A stretch of 64,000 bases of DNA from Paraflavitalea sp966211765 (GTDB lineage: Bacteria; Bacteroidota; Bacteroidia; Chitinophagales; Chitinophagaceae). Position 1 is the stretch's first letter; each line of letters starts with the position of its first letter. Shown one piece after another: positions 16,172 to 25,136 of the stretch. The notes beneath the pieces are model-generated. The model did not search any database. It was not told where the DNA came from and saw nothing but the letters and a program-made list of their open reading frames with translations. The DNA lies in assembly GCA_966211765.1 (NCBI GenBank), contig CBIHOV010000013.1, positions 1-64,000 on the forward strand, in the 5' to 3' direction. The position numbers and the translations under genes were made by a program.

Positions 16172-17332
16172 TCATTGTACTTTGGCACAGATGGCATATA
16201 CGCGGATTGCTCTTGAGCTGCCGGATGAATTGGTGACAATAACGCGCCATATTGTATTGGGGTTCTCGGTACTGGGGGCGCTGTAGTTAACAGTGATGTC
16301 CCGTGCCGCGCTGTTCGGGTCCCGGTGACCGCCTCCTCCGCCGATGAGCCTTGTGCCGGAGGGGCATTGGCAGGGAATTGTAGACCTGGTGTTGCCACCC
16401 ACGGAGTAATCGAAATAAACGGTTTGTACACCCATGTTCAGGGTACCGGTATACGTGATATTGCCTGCTACGTCCAATTTTTCAGTAGGTGCTTTTCCAA
16501 TGCCCACTTTACCGGCCGCGTCTATTTCAACAGTTGCCTGGGCCAGGTTGCCGGCATGGAGGCGGTAGCCATTTTCAAAGCGCATGACCATCTGGTTGTT
16601 GGCGCTGTTGCCAGATGGTGCGGCGGTGCGGGTGTCGCCCAAAATAAAAGAACCCGTCATACCATTGGTGTATACATTGGAGCCCAGGGCCACTGAATTA
16701 TGGCCATTGGCCCCCACACGATACCCTACCGCCAGTGATTGATTGCCGGCGGCAGTGGCTTCATAGCCCAGGGCTACGGCCGCCGCTCCTGTAGCCAGTG
16801 TATTATACCCCATCGCTACGGACAAGGGACCAATATTTACATCATCCCAATGTCCACCTGTATTTTGTCCTGCCCGGAAAGCTCCTTTATTGGGATCCCA
16901 GATCATTTTGGAACCTGGATTTCTTGTGGTGCCGGTATTGCCCCCCGTGTAGACGCCGCTGCCATCTACCGTTCCATTGGCTGAGATCCGGAGGCCTGAA
17001 TTAGAGCCATCACCCGAAATATATTTTCCGTTGGTATTGATGTTTTGCTGGAGTTTATAAGCGCTCAGGTTGATCCAATCAGGAGTGGAGGGGGGACCGG
17101 CATTGTAGTAGAATCCCGGGACGCCATCGGTTTGAATGATCAGCAGCCCGGTGGCCGGATTGGCAATCGCTATACGCTGGGCCGTTGTCATTTGGGGGAT
17201 CAATAGCCCTTTGTCGGTAGAGGCGATATCTACAGCAGCGCTGGGATTGGGATTGGTGGTGCCGATGCCAACCTGGGCATATACGGAAGCCTGTAGTATC
17301 CACAACAGGCTTGCAATGATCATCTTTTTCAT
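16172..17332 (-). CDS. Exported protein with YadA-head-like repeats
   Basis: A 386-residue protein with signal peptide MKKMIIASLLWILQASVYA. Near the N-terminus it has a Bacteroidota motif common in tail-fibre- or adhesin-like proteins (NPSAAVDIASTDKGLLIPQM). Residues about 165-235 repeat a 14-residue YadA-head pattern: PLSVAMGYNTLATG, AAAVALGYEATAAG, NQSLAVGYRVGANG, HNSVALGSNVYTNG. The C-terminus (about 325-386) is a different beta-rich domain with CPSGTRLIGGGGGHRD and no membrane anchor. Trimeric left-handed beta-roll assembly is known for YadA heads and is inferred here. It ends 82 bp before the T9SS cargo gene and may function with it at the surface. Lacking a T9SS domain or YadA anchor, its route to the surface is unclear. 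Confidence 0.8.
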   Translation of the reverse strand: MKKMIIASLLWILQASVYAQVGIGTTNPNPSAAVDIASTDKGLLIPQMTTAQRIAIANPATGLLIIQTDGVPGFYYNAGPPSTPDWINLSAYKLQQNINTNGKYISGDGSNSGLRISANGTVDGSGVYTGGNTGTTRNPGSKMIWDPNKGAFRAGQNTGGHWDDVNIGPLSVAMGYNTLATGAAAVALGYEATAAGNQSLAVGYRVGANGHNSVALGSNVYTNGMTGSFILGDTRTAAPSGNSANNQMVMRFENGYRLHAGNLAQATVEIDAAGKVGIGKAPTEKLDVAGNITYTGTLNMGVQTVYFDYSVGGNTRSTIPCQCPSGTRLIGGGGGHRDPNSAARDITVNYSAPSTENPNTIWRVIVTNSSGSSRAIRVYAICAKVQ

Positions 17333-17385
17333 AATAATGTCTTGTATCGGCTAAAGTACTATCCGCAGGAGCCGGGTAGGGGAAC

Positions 17386-17418
17386 TTGTATGTGAACTAC
17401 GGGCTTTTGTATGTAAAC
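17386..17418. promoter_or_regulatory. Pair of 12 bp direct repeats 21 bp apart
   Basis: TTGTATGTGAAC (17386-17397) and TTGTATGTAAAC (17407-17418) are offset by exactly 21 bp, two helical turns, in the divergent gap between the YadA-like gene and the ECF sigma gene. A shorter TTGTAT is at 17342. The geometry fits direct-repeat operators. Which gene it serves is unknown. Confidence 0.5.
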
Positions 17419-17452
17419 AAAGTAATTCACGCAAACGATTGACTTGTCTGAT

Positions 17453-17469
17453 AACCCTGCAGCAGGGTT
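17453..17469. promoter_or_regulatory. Perfect inverted repeat upstream of sigma factor
   Basis: AACCCTGC and GCAGGGTT flank a single central A. It lies about 15-100 bp before the possible sigma-factor starts. A TATTTTTG matching the -7 consensus follows at 17480-17487. An operator role is plausible; a very tight RNA hairpin is not, because the loop is one base. Confidence 0.5.
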
Positions 17470-17484
17470 TTATCCAATTTATTT

Positions 17485-18126
17485 TTGACTAATTTTAGCG
17501 CCATAGCATTGGAAGAGGCAGTCACATACCAGGAGCGGGAAAGGGACCAACCATTGGATCCGGCCCTGTTTACCCGCATAGCAGCCGGGGATGAAACAGC
17601 TTTCGCAGTTTTCTACCGCGATATGGTGCCCCGTATGCGTCCCTTTATTTTTAGCATTACCCGCTCGGATGCGCAGGTGAATGAAGTGATCCAGGAAAGC
17701 TTCCTGCGTTGCTGGCTTTACCGCGACAAATTGCCGGGGGTATCGAATCCGCGGGCCTGGTTGTTCAAGATCACTGCCAATGTATGTTATGCTTTGTTCC
17801 AGCGTTCACTCACAGAAAAAAAGGCACTCACCAGTATTGAAGAACAGGTAGTGACCATCCATACAGAAACTACCGAGCTTATTCACCTCAACTTCCTGAA
17901 AGCAGCTGTACAAAATGGCATCCGCCAACTTTCGCCACAGCGAAGAAAAATATACCTCATGAACCGGGAACAGGGGCTCGCTGCCGACGAGATTGCCGAC
18001 CGGCTCGGTCTATCGGTCCAAACCGTTCGCAACACACTTTCTGCCTCCCTGGAATCCCTGCGCGAGCACCTCATGCGCCAGGGATATACTATTTCCATCC
18101 TCACGATCATTCTTTTCAACCTGTAA
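17485..18126 (+). CDS. ECF-type RNA polymerase sigma factor
   Basis: A protein of up to 213 residues with sigma region 2 (about 30-95: LFTRIAAGDETAFAVFYRDM ... NEVIQESFLRCWLYRD ... RAWLFKITANVCY) and region 4 (about 135-190: LSPQRRKIYLMNREQG, ADEIADRLGLSVQTVRNTLS). The final 15 residues are hydrophobic. With FecR directly downstream and an STN-domain SusC after that, it should direct transcription of the SusC operon on receptor signalling. The start is uncertain: no ATG precedes region 2 in frame. TTG at 17485 is used here, but it overlaps a TATTTTTG promoter-like box; TTG codons at 17509 or just before LDPALF are alternatives. Confidence 0.88.
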   Translation: MTNFSAIALEEAVTYQERERDQPLDPALFTRIAAGDETAFAVFYRDMVPRMRPFIFSITRSDAQVNEVIQESFLRCWLYRDKLPGVSNPRAWLFKITANVCYALFQRSLTEKKALTSIEEQVVTIHTETTELIHLNFLKAAVQNGIRQLSPQRRKIYLMNREQGLAADEIADRLGLSVQTVRNTLSASLESLREHLMRQGYTISILTIILFNL

Positions 18127-18191
18127 AAAAAGTTTTACCAGCATTGGTATAAACGGCGCACTGGCTGGTCTAATGGGTATAAACCTGTTCA

Positions 18192-19373
18192 ATGGAACCG
18201 ATGCAACCGGATATATTACAAGCCTTCATGAAAAAACAATTGCAGGGAACGATCACTGCGGAAGAGCGGGCGCAATTGCAATCCTATGTTGCCGATGAGG
18301 GCAATAAGGAAGCGGTGACTGCCGCCCTGGAAGCGCTGCTGGAAGCCCAGGAGCCGGATCAAAGCTATGATCAAATGCGTTTCGATCCCCTGTTACAAAA
18401 TGTATTACAAGCTGATAAGCCGGAGGGCATGGTAGTACCAATACGAAAGAGGCGGTACGCATGGCTGGCAGCTGCGGCGATACTGATCGCCATAGCAGGT
18501 GCGGGATTGTTCTACCTGTATCGGCCTGATAAGGGAGCGAAGGATCAACCTGTTGTCTCTACGGGTGCTCATGATGCGCTGCCCGGACAGGAAGGAGCGG
18601 TGCTTACGTTGGCCAATGGGAACCATATTGTATTGGACAGCACCAAAACCGGGGTAGTGGAGGAGCAAGGGATTAGAGCTATTATCAAAGATGGCATACT
18701 GGTGTATGAAGTTCCTGCCGGTATTACGGCGCCCGTCGCTTACAATACGATGTCTACTCCGAGGGGGCGACAGTTTCAACTGGTATTGCCGGATGGTACG
18801 CGGGTTTGGCTGAATGCTGCTTCGTCCATTACTTACCCTACCCGGTTTGAGGAAACTACAAGGCCGGTAAGCATTACGGGGGAGGCCTATTTTGAAGTGG
18901 CCAAAGATGCTTCAAAGCCTTTTCTGGTCAAAGTAAAGGAGGGCGTAGAAGTGCAGGTGTTGGGCACGCATTTCAATATCAATGGGTACGGTGATGAGGG
19001 AGGTATGGCAACTACCTTGCTGGAAGGGGCGGTGAAGGTAACCAGGGGAAGTGACCAGGGTACTTTGCAACCGGGAGAGCAGATGGTGCTGCGCCAGGGT
19101 AAGTTGAAACACGTCAACAAGGTGGATATAGCAGCGGTAATGGCCTGGAAAGAAGGCTTGTTCAATTTCAACAATACACCATTTCCGGTGGTGATGGGGC
19201 AACTGGAGCGCTGGTATGATGTGGACGTGGTGTATGAGGGAGCTGTGCCTGCGGGTTCCTTGAGTGGTGAGATCCCGCGTAGCTTATTGCTGTCGGAGGT
19301 ATTGCGTATCCTGGAATTAAGCGGATTGCATTATACTATTAAGAATAAAAAACTAATGATATCGGCTAAATGA
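18192..19373 (+). CDS. FecR-family anti-sigma regulator
   Basis: A 393-residue protein. The first 85 residues are a cytoplasmic anti-sigma domain (ILQAFMKKQLQGTITAEERA), followed by one membrane helix (about 90-110, WLAAAAILIAIAGAGLFYLY), a FecR domain (about 180-285: STPRGRQFQLVLPDGTRVWL, GEAYFEVAKDASKPFLVKVK, VLGTHFNINGY) and a C-terminal DUF4974 domain (about 320-390; FNNTPFPVVMGQLERWYDVD). In this family the periplasmic part receives a signal from the receptor's STN domain and frees the sigma factor. It starts 65 bp after the sigma gene stop and 117 bp before the receptor gene, matching a standard sigma/FecR/SusC set. Confidence 0.95.
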   Translation: MEPMQPDILQAFMKKQLQGTITAEERAQLQSYVADEGNKEAVTAALEALLEAQEPDQSYDQMRFDPLLQNVLQADKPEGMVVPIRKRRYAWLAAAAILIAIAGAGLFYLYRPDKGAKDQPVVSTGAHDALPGQEGAVLTLANGNHIVLDSTKTGVVEEQGIRAIIKDGILVYEVPAGITAPVAYNTMSTPRGRQFQLVLPDGTRVWLNAASSITYPTRFEETTRPVSITGEAYFEVAKDASKPFLVKVKEGVEVQVLGTHFNINGYGDEGGMATTLLEGAVKVTRGSDQGTLQPGEQMVLRQGKLKHVNKVDIAAVMAWKEGLFNFNNTPFPVVMGQLERWYDVDVVYEGAVPAGSLSGEIPRSLLLSEVLRILELSGLHYTIKNKKLMISAK

Positions 19374-19400
19374 GAAAGACGATAGGGATCGCATAAAAAA

Positions 19401-19426
19401 ACCGGGAGTGCGGTAACACCACCGGT
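19401..19426. promoter_or_regulatory. Interrupted palindrome in the FecR-SusC gap
   Basis: ACCGG-GA-GTG is mirrored by CAC-CA-CCGGT around a 6-base centre. It lies about 65 bp before the SusC start, in the 117 bp gap. It could be an operator for a promoter of the SusC genes, or a leader hairpin. No T-run follows directly. Confidence 0.4.
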
Positions 19427-19490
19427 TGGAAGGCGATAACTAACAATTTTTTGACAGACTGTTATTGATCACCAAAACCTAACCAAAACT

Positions 19491-22400
19491 ATGCATTTAA
19501 TTGCGCATGGCAAAGCCATGCCTGTACTTCTGTACAGGCGGGTTTTGTGCAGCCGCTCCAAAATCGGGTTGGCTATGAGAATGACTGCTATTTTGTTGCT
19601 CGGTGTCTGCCTTCATGTGAGTGCAGGTACCATGTCACAACAAGTGACATTATCAGAAAAGAACGTTTCGCTGCAATCGGTCTTTAAAAAGATCAGGGAG
19701 CAAACGGGGTATACTTTTGTATACAGAAGCGACTGGCTGCAAGAGGCCAATACTGTTACCATAGAGGTAAAGGAGGCCAATCTGTGGGCGGTGCTGGACC
19801 TATGTTTTAAAAGCCAGCCATTTTCCTGGGAAGCGATACGCCGAACGATCGTACTTCGCAGAAAGGAACCTGAACCGGCATTAGCACCGGTTGCACCCAC
19901 CGCTCCATTACCCATCATAAAAGGAAAGGTAGTGGATGAAAAAGGGACCCCGATCGCCGGCGCCAGCGTGGTAGTCAGAGGTACTAAGATAGGGGTGGTG
20001 ACGAAGCCGGATGGTAGTTTTGAAATTGATGCCGGTAGTGACAATGCAACGCTTACGATCAGTTATGTGGGCTTTGTGGCGAAAACGGTGAAAGTGAAAG
20101 ATGGCCAGGCAATAACTATTTCACTGAGTGCTGCTGACAATAACCTGCAGGATATGGTGGTGACGGGTATTGTGAACAGGCGCAGGGAAAGTTTTACGGG
20201 TGCTTCCGTATCCTTTAATAATACGCAGCTGAAAGCGATCGGCAACCAGAATGTGATCCAAAGTCTGCGGTCGCTGGATCCTTCCTTCATCGTAACAGAA
20301 AACAACACATTGGGTTCCAATCCCAACCAATTGCCTGAGATCGAGATCAGGGGTAAGACCTCGATCTCGTCGAAAGCCTTGCAGAATGAATTTGCAGCCG
20401 ATCCCAACCAGCCCCTGTTCATCATGGATGGTTTTGAAACTACGTTGAGATCGGTTGTTGATCTCGATATCAACCGCATTGAATCAGTTACCTTATTGAA
20501 AGATGCAGCTTCTACTGCCATCTATGGAGCCAGGGCTGCCAATGGGGTGGTGGTGATCGAAACCAAAAGGCCCAAATCGGGTGCGCTCCAATTGTATTAT
20601 ACGGGCGACTTTAAATTGGATATGCCCGATCTCAGTGGGTACAACCTGATGAATGGGGAAGAGAAGCTGGAGTTTGAACGCCTCTCGGGTCGATACAGGA
20701 TCTATGAACCCGCACTCATCGAAGAGCAATTGTACCTGGACAGTCTGTATTCATCCCGGTTGGCAAGAGTGCGCAGAAAGGTCAATACCTATTGGCTCAA
20801 TGAACCTGTACAATTGGGCTTCTCGCAAGGGCATTCGATCCGTGCCGAGGGAGGTGATAATATTTACAGTTATGCGGCTGGCCTTCAGTACAAGATAAAC
20901 GATGGTATTCTGAAGGGGGCGGGCCGCAAAACCTGGCAGGGGAATATTGACCTTACTTACCGGAAGAACAAATTGAATGTGCTGAATAAGTTTTTTGTGA
21001 ATGGCTATACCGCCAATGAATCGCCCTATGGTTCATACGGTGAATTTGCCCGGGCCAATCCTTATTATGAAAAATACAATACAGACGGTGGGGTAGATAA
21101 ATACCTTGAAGTTTCGTCAAGGCGTAACCTGAAGGATGAATACATTGTGAATCCACTGTATAATGCCAGGCTCAATAATCTCTTTGAAACAAAGAATTTC
21201 TCCTTCCAGAATAACCTTCAGCTGACCTATCAGCTGAGTCCTGATCTCGATCTGCGTGGCGCCATACAAGTTTCGAAAGGTTCGGGGGATCAGGTGATCT
21301 ACTATGCACCGGAACACAGTATGTTTGACAAAGCGGGCATCTTCGAAAAAGGCAGCTATGAGAACCAACGGATCTCCACTTTTGCCTATCAGGCAAATGC
21401 CATGCTTACCTATGGACGCCTGTTCAATGGGCTGCACATGGTATCGGCCAATGCACGCGTGGAGGTTCAGGAAGAAAACAACGAAGCGATATCCTCCAAA
21501 ATAGTGGGTTTCCCCCCAGGCACCAATGGCAATCCGGCCTTTGCTTATAGTTATAACCCCAACGACCGGCCTAAGACCTTATACAGCCAGTTCAGGAGAA
21601 ATAATTTCCTGGTATCGGGCAGCTACACTTTCGACAGAAGATGGGTGGCGGATTTCTCTTACCGTATGGATGGCTCTACGGCTTTTGGTTCCAATAAAAA
21701 ATACAGCCCTTTCTGGTCGGTAGGGGTAGCCTGGAACCTGCACAATGAAGCTGCTTTTAAGGACAAGGATTGGATCAAGATGCTGCGGGTAAAAATGAAT
21801 ACAGGCGCTACGGGCAACCAAAACTTCTCGCAGGTGACTTCCGTGTCGGTATATACTTATGAACAATCACTCAATTTATTCGGGCAGGGCTTAACCCTCA
21901 CCACCCTGGGCAATCCCAACCTGAGCTGGCAAAACACACAGCAAACGAATATCGGGGTTGATTTCTCGTTGTTCGACGGCCGGCTAGGCGGCTTTGTGAA
22001 TGTGTACCAGAAATATACGGATCCATTGATCGTTCCGCTTGATTTACCCTCCTCTACGGGACTTTACGCTTATCCCAAGAACGTAGGACACCTGAACAAC
22101 AAAGGCATTGAAGCCAATATCCGGTATTCACCCATTTATAAACCCACTGCGGGTATTGTGTGGAATATTGGTGTTACGGGCATTGTACAAAAAGCTACCT
22201 ATGGCGGCCTTAATGCAGAGCTGAAAGGACTCGATAAGACAGAAGAGGTGGGAAATACGCTGAGAAGGTATAAGGACGGATACAGTCCTGAAGATATGTG
22301 GGCGGTTTATTCGCAGGGCATTGACCCCGGTACAGGCCGTGAGGTGTTTGTAAAACAGGATGGTACCATTACTTATGATTATGATCCGCAGGATGTGCGG

Positions 22401-22880
22401 GTAATGGGTAGTGAAAGGCCGGTTGTGGAAGGCGTGATCAATACCAGTTTTTCATGGAAAGGGCTTTCTGTTGGGGTAGTGATACGCTACAGGTATGGGG
22501 GCGATGCCTACAATTATGCTTTGTACAATAAGGTGGAAAATATCAGCGATGACAATGTGTTTTACAACCAGGACAAGCGGGCGCTCTATGATCGTTGGAA
22601 AAAAGTAGGGGATGTTTCGAAATTCAAGGCCATTTCGATCACGGCTACTACTCCTATTACATCGCGGTTTATCCAGCAGGACAATACGATCACGGGCGAA
22701 TCGCTAAGGGTAGGCTATGATTTTAGCAAAGCAGGATTTATCAGAAAGCTGGGCATGCGTTCTCTTTCGGTGAATGGATACCTCAACGATATATTCCGGA
22801 TTTCTACCATGAAGCGCGAACGGGGCATTGAGTATCCCTTTGCGCGAACAGTGGCATTCTCGATCAATACCTCGTTCTAA
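19491..22880 (+). CDS. SusC/RagA TonB-dependent receptor with STN signalling domain
   Basis: An 1129-residue outer-membrane receptor. The basic leader with MRMTAILLLGVCLHVSA is the export signal; starting at 19491 matches the extended N-terminus common in this family. Next come an STN domain (about 52-118: LQSVFKKIREQTGYTFVYRS), a carboxypeptidase-like beta domain (about 142-220: IKGKVVDEKGTPIAGASVVV), the plug (about 225-345, with SVTLLKDAASTAIYGARAANG) and the barrel. The STN domain couples ligand uptake to FecR and the sigma factor encoded upstream. Import of an unknown oligomer together with the SusD lipoprotein 18 bp downstream is expected. The set lacks glycoside hydrolases, so peptide or other non-glycan substrates are possible. 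Confidence 0.96.
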   Translation: MHLIAHGKAMPVLLYRRVLCSRSKIGLAMRMTAILLLGVCLHVSAGTMSQQVTLSEKNVSLQSVFKKIREQTGYTFVYRSDWLQEANTVTIEVKEANLWAVLDLCFKSQPFSWEAIRRTIVLRRKEPEPALAPVAPTAPLPIIKGKVVDEKGTPIAGASVVVRGTKIGVVTKPDGSFEIDAGSDNATLTISYVGFVAKTVKVKDGQAITISLSAADNNLQDMVVTGIVNRRRESFTGASVSFNNTQLKAIGNQNVIQSLRSLDPSFIVTENNTLGSNPNQLPEIEIRGKTSISSKALQNEFAADPNQPLFIMDGFETTLRSVVDLDINRIESVTLLKDAASTAIYGARAANGVVVIETKRPKSGALQLYYTGDFKLDMPDLSGYNLMNGEEKLEFERLSGRYRIYEPALIEEQLYLDSLYSSRLARVRRKVNTYWLNEPVQLGFSQGHSIRAEGGDNIYSYAAGLQYKINDGILKGAGRKTWQGNIDLTYRKNKLNVLNKFFVNGYTANESPYGSYGEFARANPYYEKYNTDGGVDKYLEVSSRRNLKDEYIVNPLYNARLNNLFETKNFSFQNNLQLTYQLSPDLDLRGAIQVSKGSGDQVIYYAPEHSMFDKAGIFEKGSYENQRISTFAYQANAMLTYGRLFNGLHMVSANARVEVQEENNEAISSKIVGFPPGTNGNPAFAYSYNPNDRPKTLYSQFRRNNFLVSGSYTFDRRWVADFSYRMDGSTAFGSNKKYSPFWSVGVAWNLHNEAAFKDKDWIKMLRVKMNTGATGNQNFSQVTSVSVYTYEQSLNLFGQGLTLTTLGNPNLSWQNTQQTNIGVDFSLFDGRLGGFVNVYQKYTDPLIVPLDLPSSTGLYAYPKNVGHLNNKGIEANIRYSPIYKPTAGIVWNIGVTGIVQKATYGGLNAELKGLDKTEEVGNTLRRYKDGYSPEDMWAVYSQGIDPGTGREVFVKQDGTITYDYDPQDVRVMGSERPVVEGVINTSFSWKGLSVGVVIRYRYGGDAYNYALYNKVENISDDNVFYNQDKRALYDRWKKVGDVSKFKAISITATTPITSRFIQQDNTITGESLRVGYDFSKAGFIRKLGMRSLSVNGYLNDIFRISTMKRERGIEYPFARTVAFSINTSF

Positions 22881-22898
22881 ACCAACCAAATTACTATC

Positions 22899-24341
22899 AT
22901 GCGCACAAAATATTCTCTCCTAATGATATTGCTGTTGACGGGGCTTGTCCTCGGAGCATGCAAAAAATGGCTCGATGTGAAGCCTAAGGATAAATTTACT
23001 GAACTCCAGTTGTTCAATGACCTGGATGGCGCTGCATTGACCCTAAATGGCATCTACCTGCAACTGTCGGGCTCCAGTCTATATGGCCGCCAGCTGTCTA
23101 TGAGCACGCTGGAGATATTGGCCCAGCGATACAATATTGGCGCCAGTCATGAAGAGATTGGATTAGAGAACTACAGCTTTGATGACGCTAAAACAAAAGG
23201 CAAGCTGGCAGGTATATGGGAAGCCGGCTATGTGGTGATCGTGAACGCGAATGCCTTTTTACGCAACCTCGATGTGTATGCAGGGCCAGCCATTCCCGCC
23301 AGGTACGATTCGTTGTTGCGTGGCGAGGCCATCGGCATCCGGGCCATGATGCATTTTGACCTGTTGCGGATGTATGGTCCCATCTACAATACAAAAGATT
23401 CCACTGCCAAATCCATTCCCTATTACCGCAAGGCTGCTACACAAATAGCAGAACTCCTGCCAGCCAACCAGGCGATCGACAGTATCCTGGCCGATCTGGC
23501 AACAGCAGAACGTTTACTGCAGACGGACCCCATCATTACTGAAGGAGTTATTAAGAACTTCAGGAGTGATGGTATCAACTGGCTCACCAACAGGAACCTG
23601 CGCATGAATTATTATGCGATAAAAGCCTTACAGGCCCGTGTGCACCTTTACCGTAATGACAAGGCGGCGGCATTGGCAGCCGCAAGATTGGTAGTGGACA
23701 ACGGCGGCAAATGGTTTCCCTGGATCATACCCTCCCGGATCGTTTCTGATCGTACGGACCCTGACCGTGTATTCTCTACGGAGCTTATTTTTAGCCTGTT
23801 CAACATTGATCTGTACAATACCAACAAGCTGGCGTATGCACCCGAGCTTCCGGAAAAATTCATACTGGCTCCCAACGATACCAGGCTTAAGGCGATTTTT
23901 GAGAGCAATGAAAATGACTACCGGTACAATTCGATGTGGATACTGCCTTCTACCGGAGGTAAAAATTTCAAGACCTTCTACAAATACACGGATATACAGA
24001 GCAAGGATAGCGTGTTCCGTTATAAAATGCCGATGATCCGCATCAGTGAAATGTATTACATCATGGCGGAGTGTGAAACGGATGCCACAAAGGCCAGGGA
24101 ATATTTCAATACAGTGCGTAAGAACCGGGGACTGGTGGATATTGCCCCTACGGCCAGCCTGAGCACTGAGTTGCAGAAGGAATACCAAAAAGAGTTTTGG
24201 GGAGAAGGGCAATTATTCTACTACTACAAAAGGAGGAATATTACTGCCATTCCCAATGGTGCGGCCACTACGGGCAATGTGACGATGAATGCTGCTAAAT
24301 ACGTTTTCCCGCTGCCCTTGTCGGAAACCCAATACCGTTAA
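22899..24341 (+). CDS. SusD/RagB-family surface lipoprotein
   Basis: A 480-residue lipoprotein with lipobox LGAC (Cys at about residue 21). SusD features include the N-terminal LDVKPKDKFTELQLFNDLDG, the helical TPR-like core (LRGEAIGIRAMMHFDLLRMYG at about 145-165), and ISEMYYIMAECETDATKAREY near 370-390. It forms the lid on the SusC channel and binds substrate outside the cell. It begins 18 bp after SusC and is followed after 17 bp by the DUF4843 lipoprotein, so all are one transcript. The ligand cannot be predicted. Confidence 0.95.
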   Translation: MRTKYSLLMILLLTGLVLGACKKWLDVKPKDKFTELQLFNDLDGAALTLNGIYLQLSGSSLYGRQLSMSTLEILAQRYNIGASHEEIGLENYSFDDAKTKGKLAGIWEAGYVVIVNANAFLRNLDVYAGPAIPARYDSLLRGEAIGIRAMMHFDLLRMYGPIYNTKDSTAKSIPYYRKAATQIAELLPANQAIDSILADLATAERLLQTDPIITEGVIKNFRSDGINWLTNRNLRMNYYAIKALQARVHLYRNDKAAALAAARLVVDNGGKWFPWIIPSRIVSDRTDPDRVFSTELIFSLFNIDLYNTNKLAYAPELPEKFILAPNDTRLKAIFESNENDYRYNSMWILPSTGGKNFKTFYKYTDIQSKDSVFRYKMPMIRISEMYYIMAECETDATKAREYFNTVRKNRGLVDIAPTASLSTELQKEYQKEFWGEGQLFYYYKRRNITAIPNGAATTGNVTMNAAKYVFPLPLSETQYR

Positions 24342-24358
24342 CTTCCAAACTAACAACC

Positions 24359-25117
24359 ATGAAGTATCTGTTTTTCATTACGATGGTTACAGGGTTGCTG
24401 ATGGGTTGCACCAAAGAGATCAAGACCTTTGAAGGCAAGCCGCAGGTATATTTTCTGTATGCCTCTCAACCCAAAGAATCTTTCAATGATATCCTGCTCG
24501 ATTCTACCATATTCACTTTTGCCTTTACACCTACGGGCATCCAGGACTCAATAATCATTGTGCCGGTAAAAGCATCGGGTATGCTCTTGAATAACGATAG
24601 GAGCTATGTGCTGAAGGCCAACGATTCTTCTACTGCGAAAGCGGGCCAGCATTATGAATTTGTAAAGAGCGATTTTACGATCAGTGCAGGTAAACTTACC
24701 GATACTGTCTATATCAAGCTCAAGCGCACACCCGATATGCTCACCACTTCTTTCAATATCTACCTGGAATTACCGGCCAATGAACCTTTTAGTGTAGACC
24801 TGACGAAGAAGTTAACGGCTGCCGGCGGCAATAAAACGGTCAGCACCATCTGGCACCGGGTAATGGTCAATGATATTCTCCGGAAACCTACCTATTGGAT
24901 TGATGGGTACCTGGGCTTCTTTTCGCGGAAGAAATTGTACCTGATGTCGGAATTGCTGGGCATCACGGTAGACCGGCTCAATACGACGATCCCCATTGCC
25001 GAACTACAGTATTTTGGCAGGTTCATGCAGCGCTACTTGAATGAACAAAGAGCGGCTGGCAATATCATTAAAGAAGAGGATGGTTCGGATATGATCATGG
25101 GGCCATCGGTTCAATAA
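24359..25117 (+). CDS. DUF4843-domain lipoprotein
   Basis: A 252-residue lipoprotein (lipobox LMGC, Cys at about 17). It matches the DUF4843 pattern in layout: an early VYFLYASQ, a STIFTFAFTPTG segment, a central beta-sandwich-like part with AGQHYEFVKSDFTISAGKLT, and a C-terminal region with KPTYWIDGYLGFFSRKKLYL. Members are found next to SusC/SusD pairs and are probably surface-exposed, but their activity is not known. It is 17 bp after SusD and 19 bp before the PKD-like gene. Assignment is from pattern and context; no catalytic residues are evident. Confidence 0.82.
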   Translation: MKYLFFITMVTGLLMGCTKEIKTFEGKPQVYFLYASQPKESFNDILLDSTIFTFAFTPTGIQDSIIIVPVKASGMLLNNDRSYVLKANDSSTAKAGQHYEFVKSDFTISAGKLTDTVYIKLKRTPDMLTTSFNIYLELPANEPFSVDLTKKLTAAGGNKTVSTIWHRVMVNDILRKPTYWIDGYLGFFSRKKLYLMSELLGITVDRLNTTIPIAELQYFGRFMQRYLNEQRAAGNIIKEEDGSDMIMGPSVQ

Positions 25118-25136
25118 CCTGAAAAAAGCAAACATT

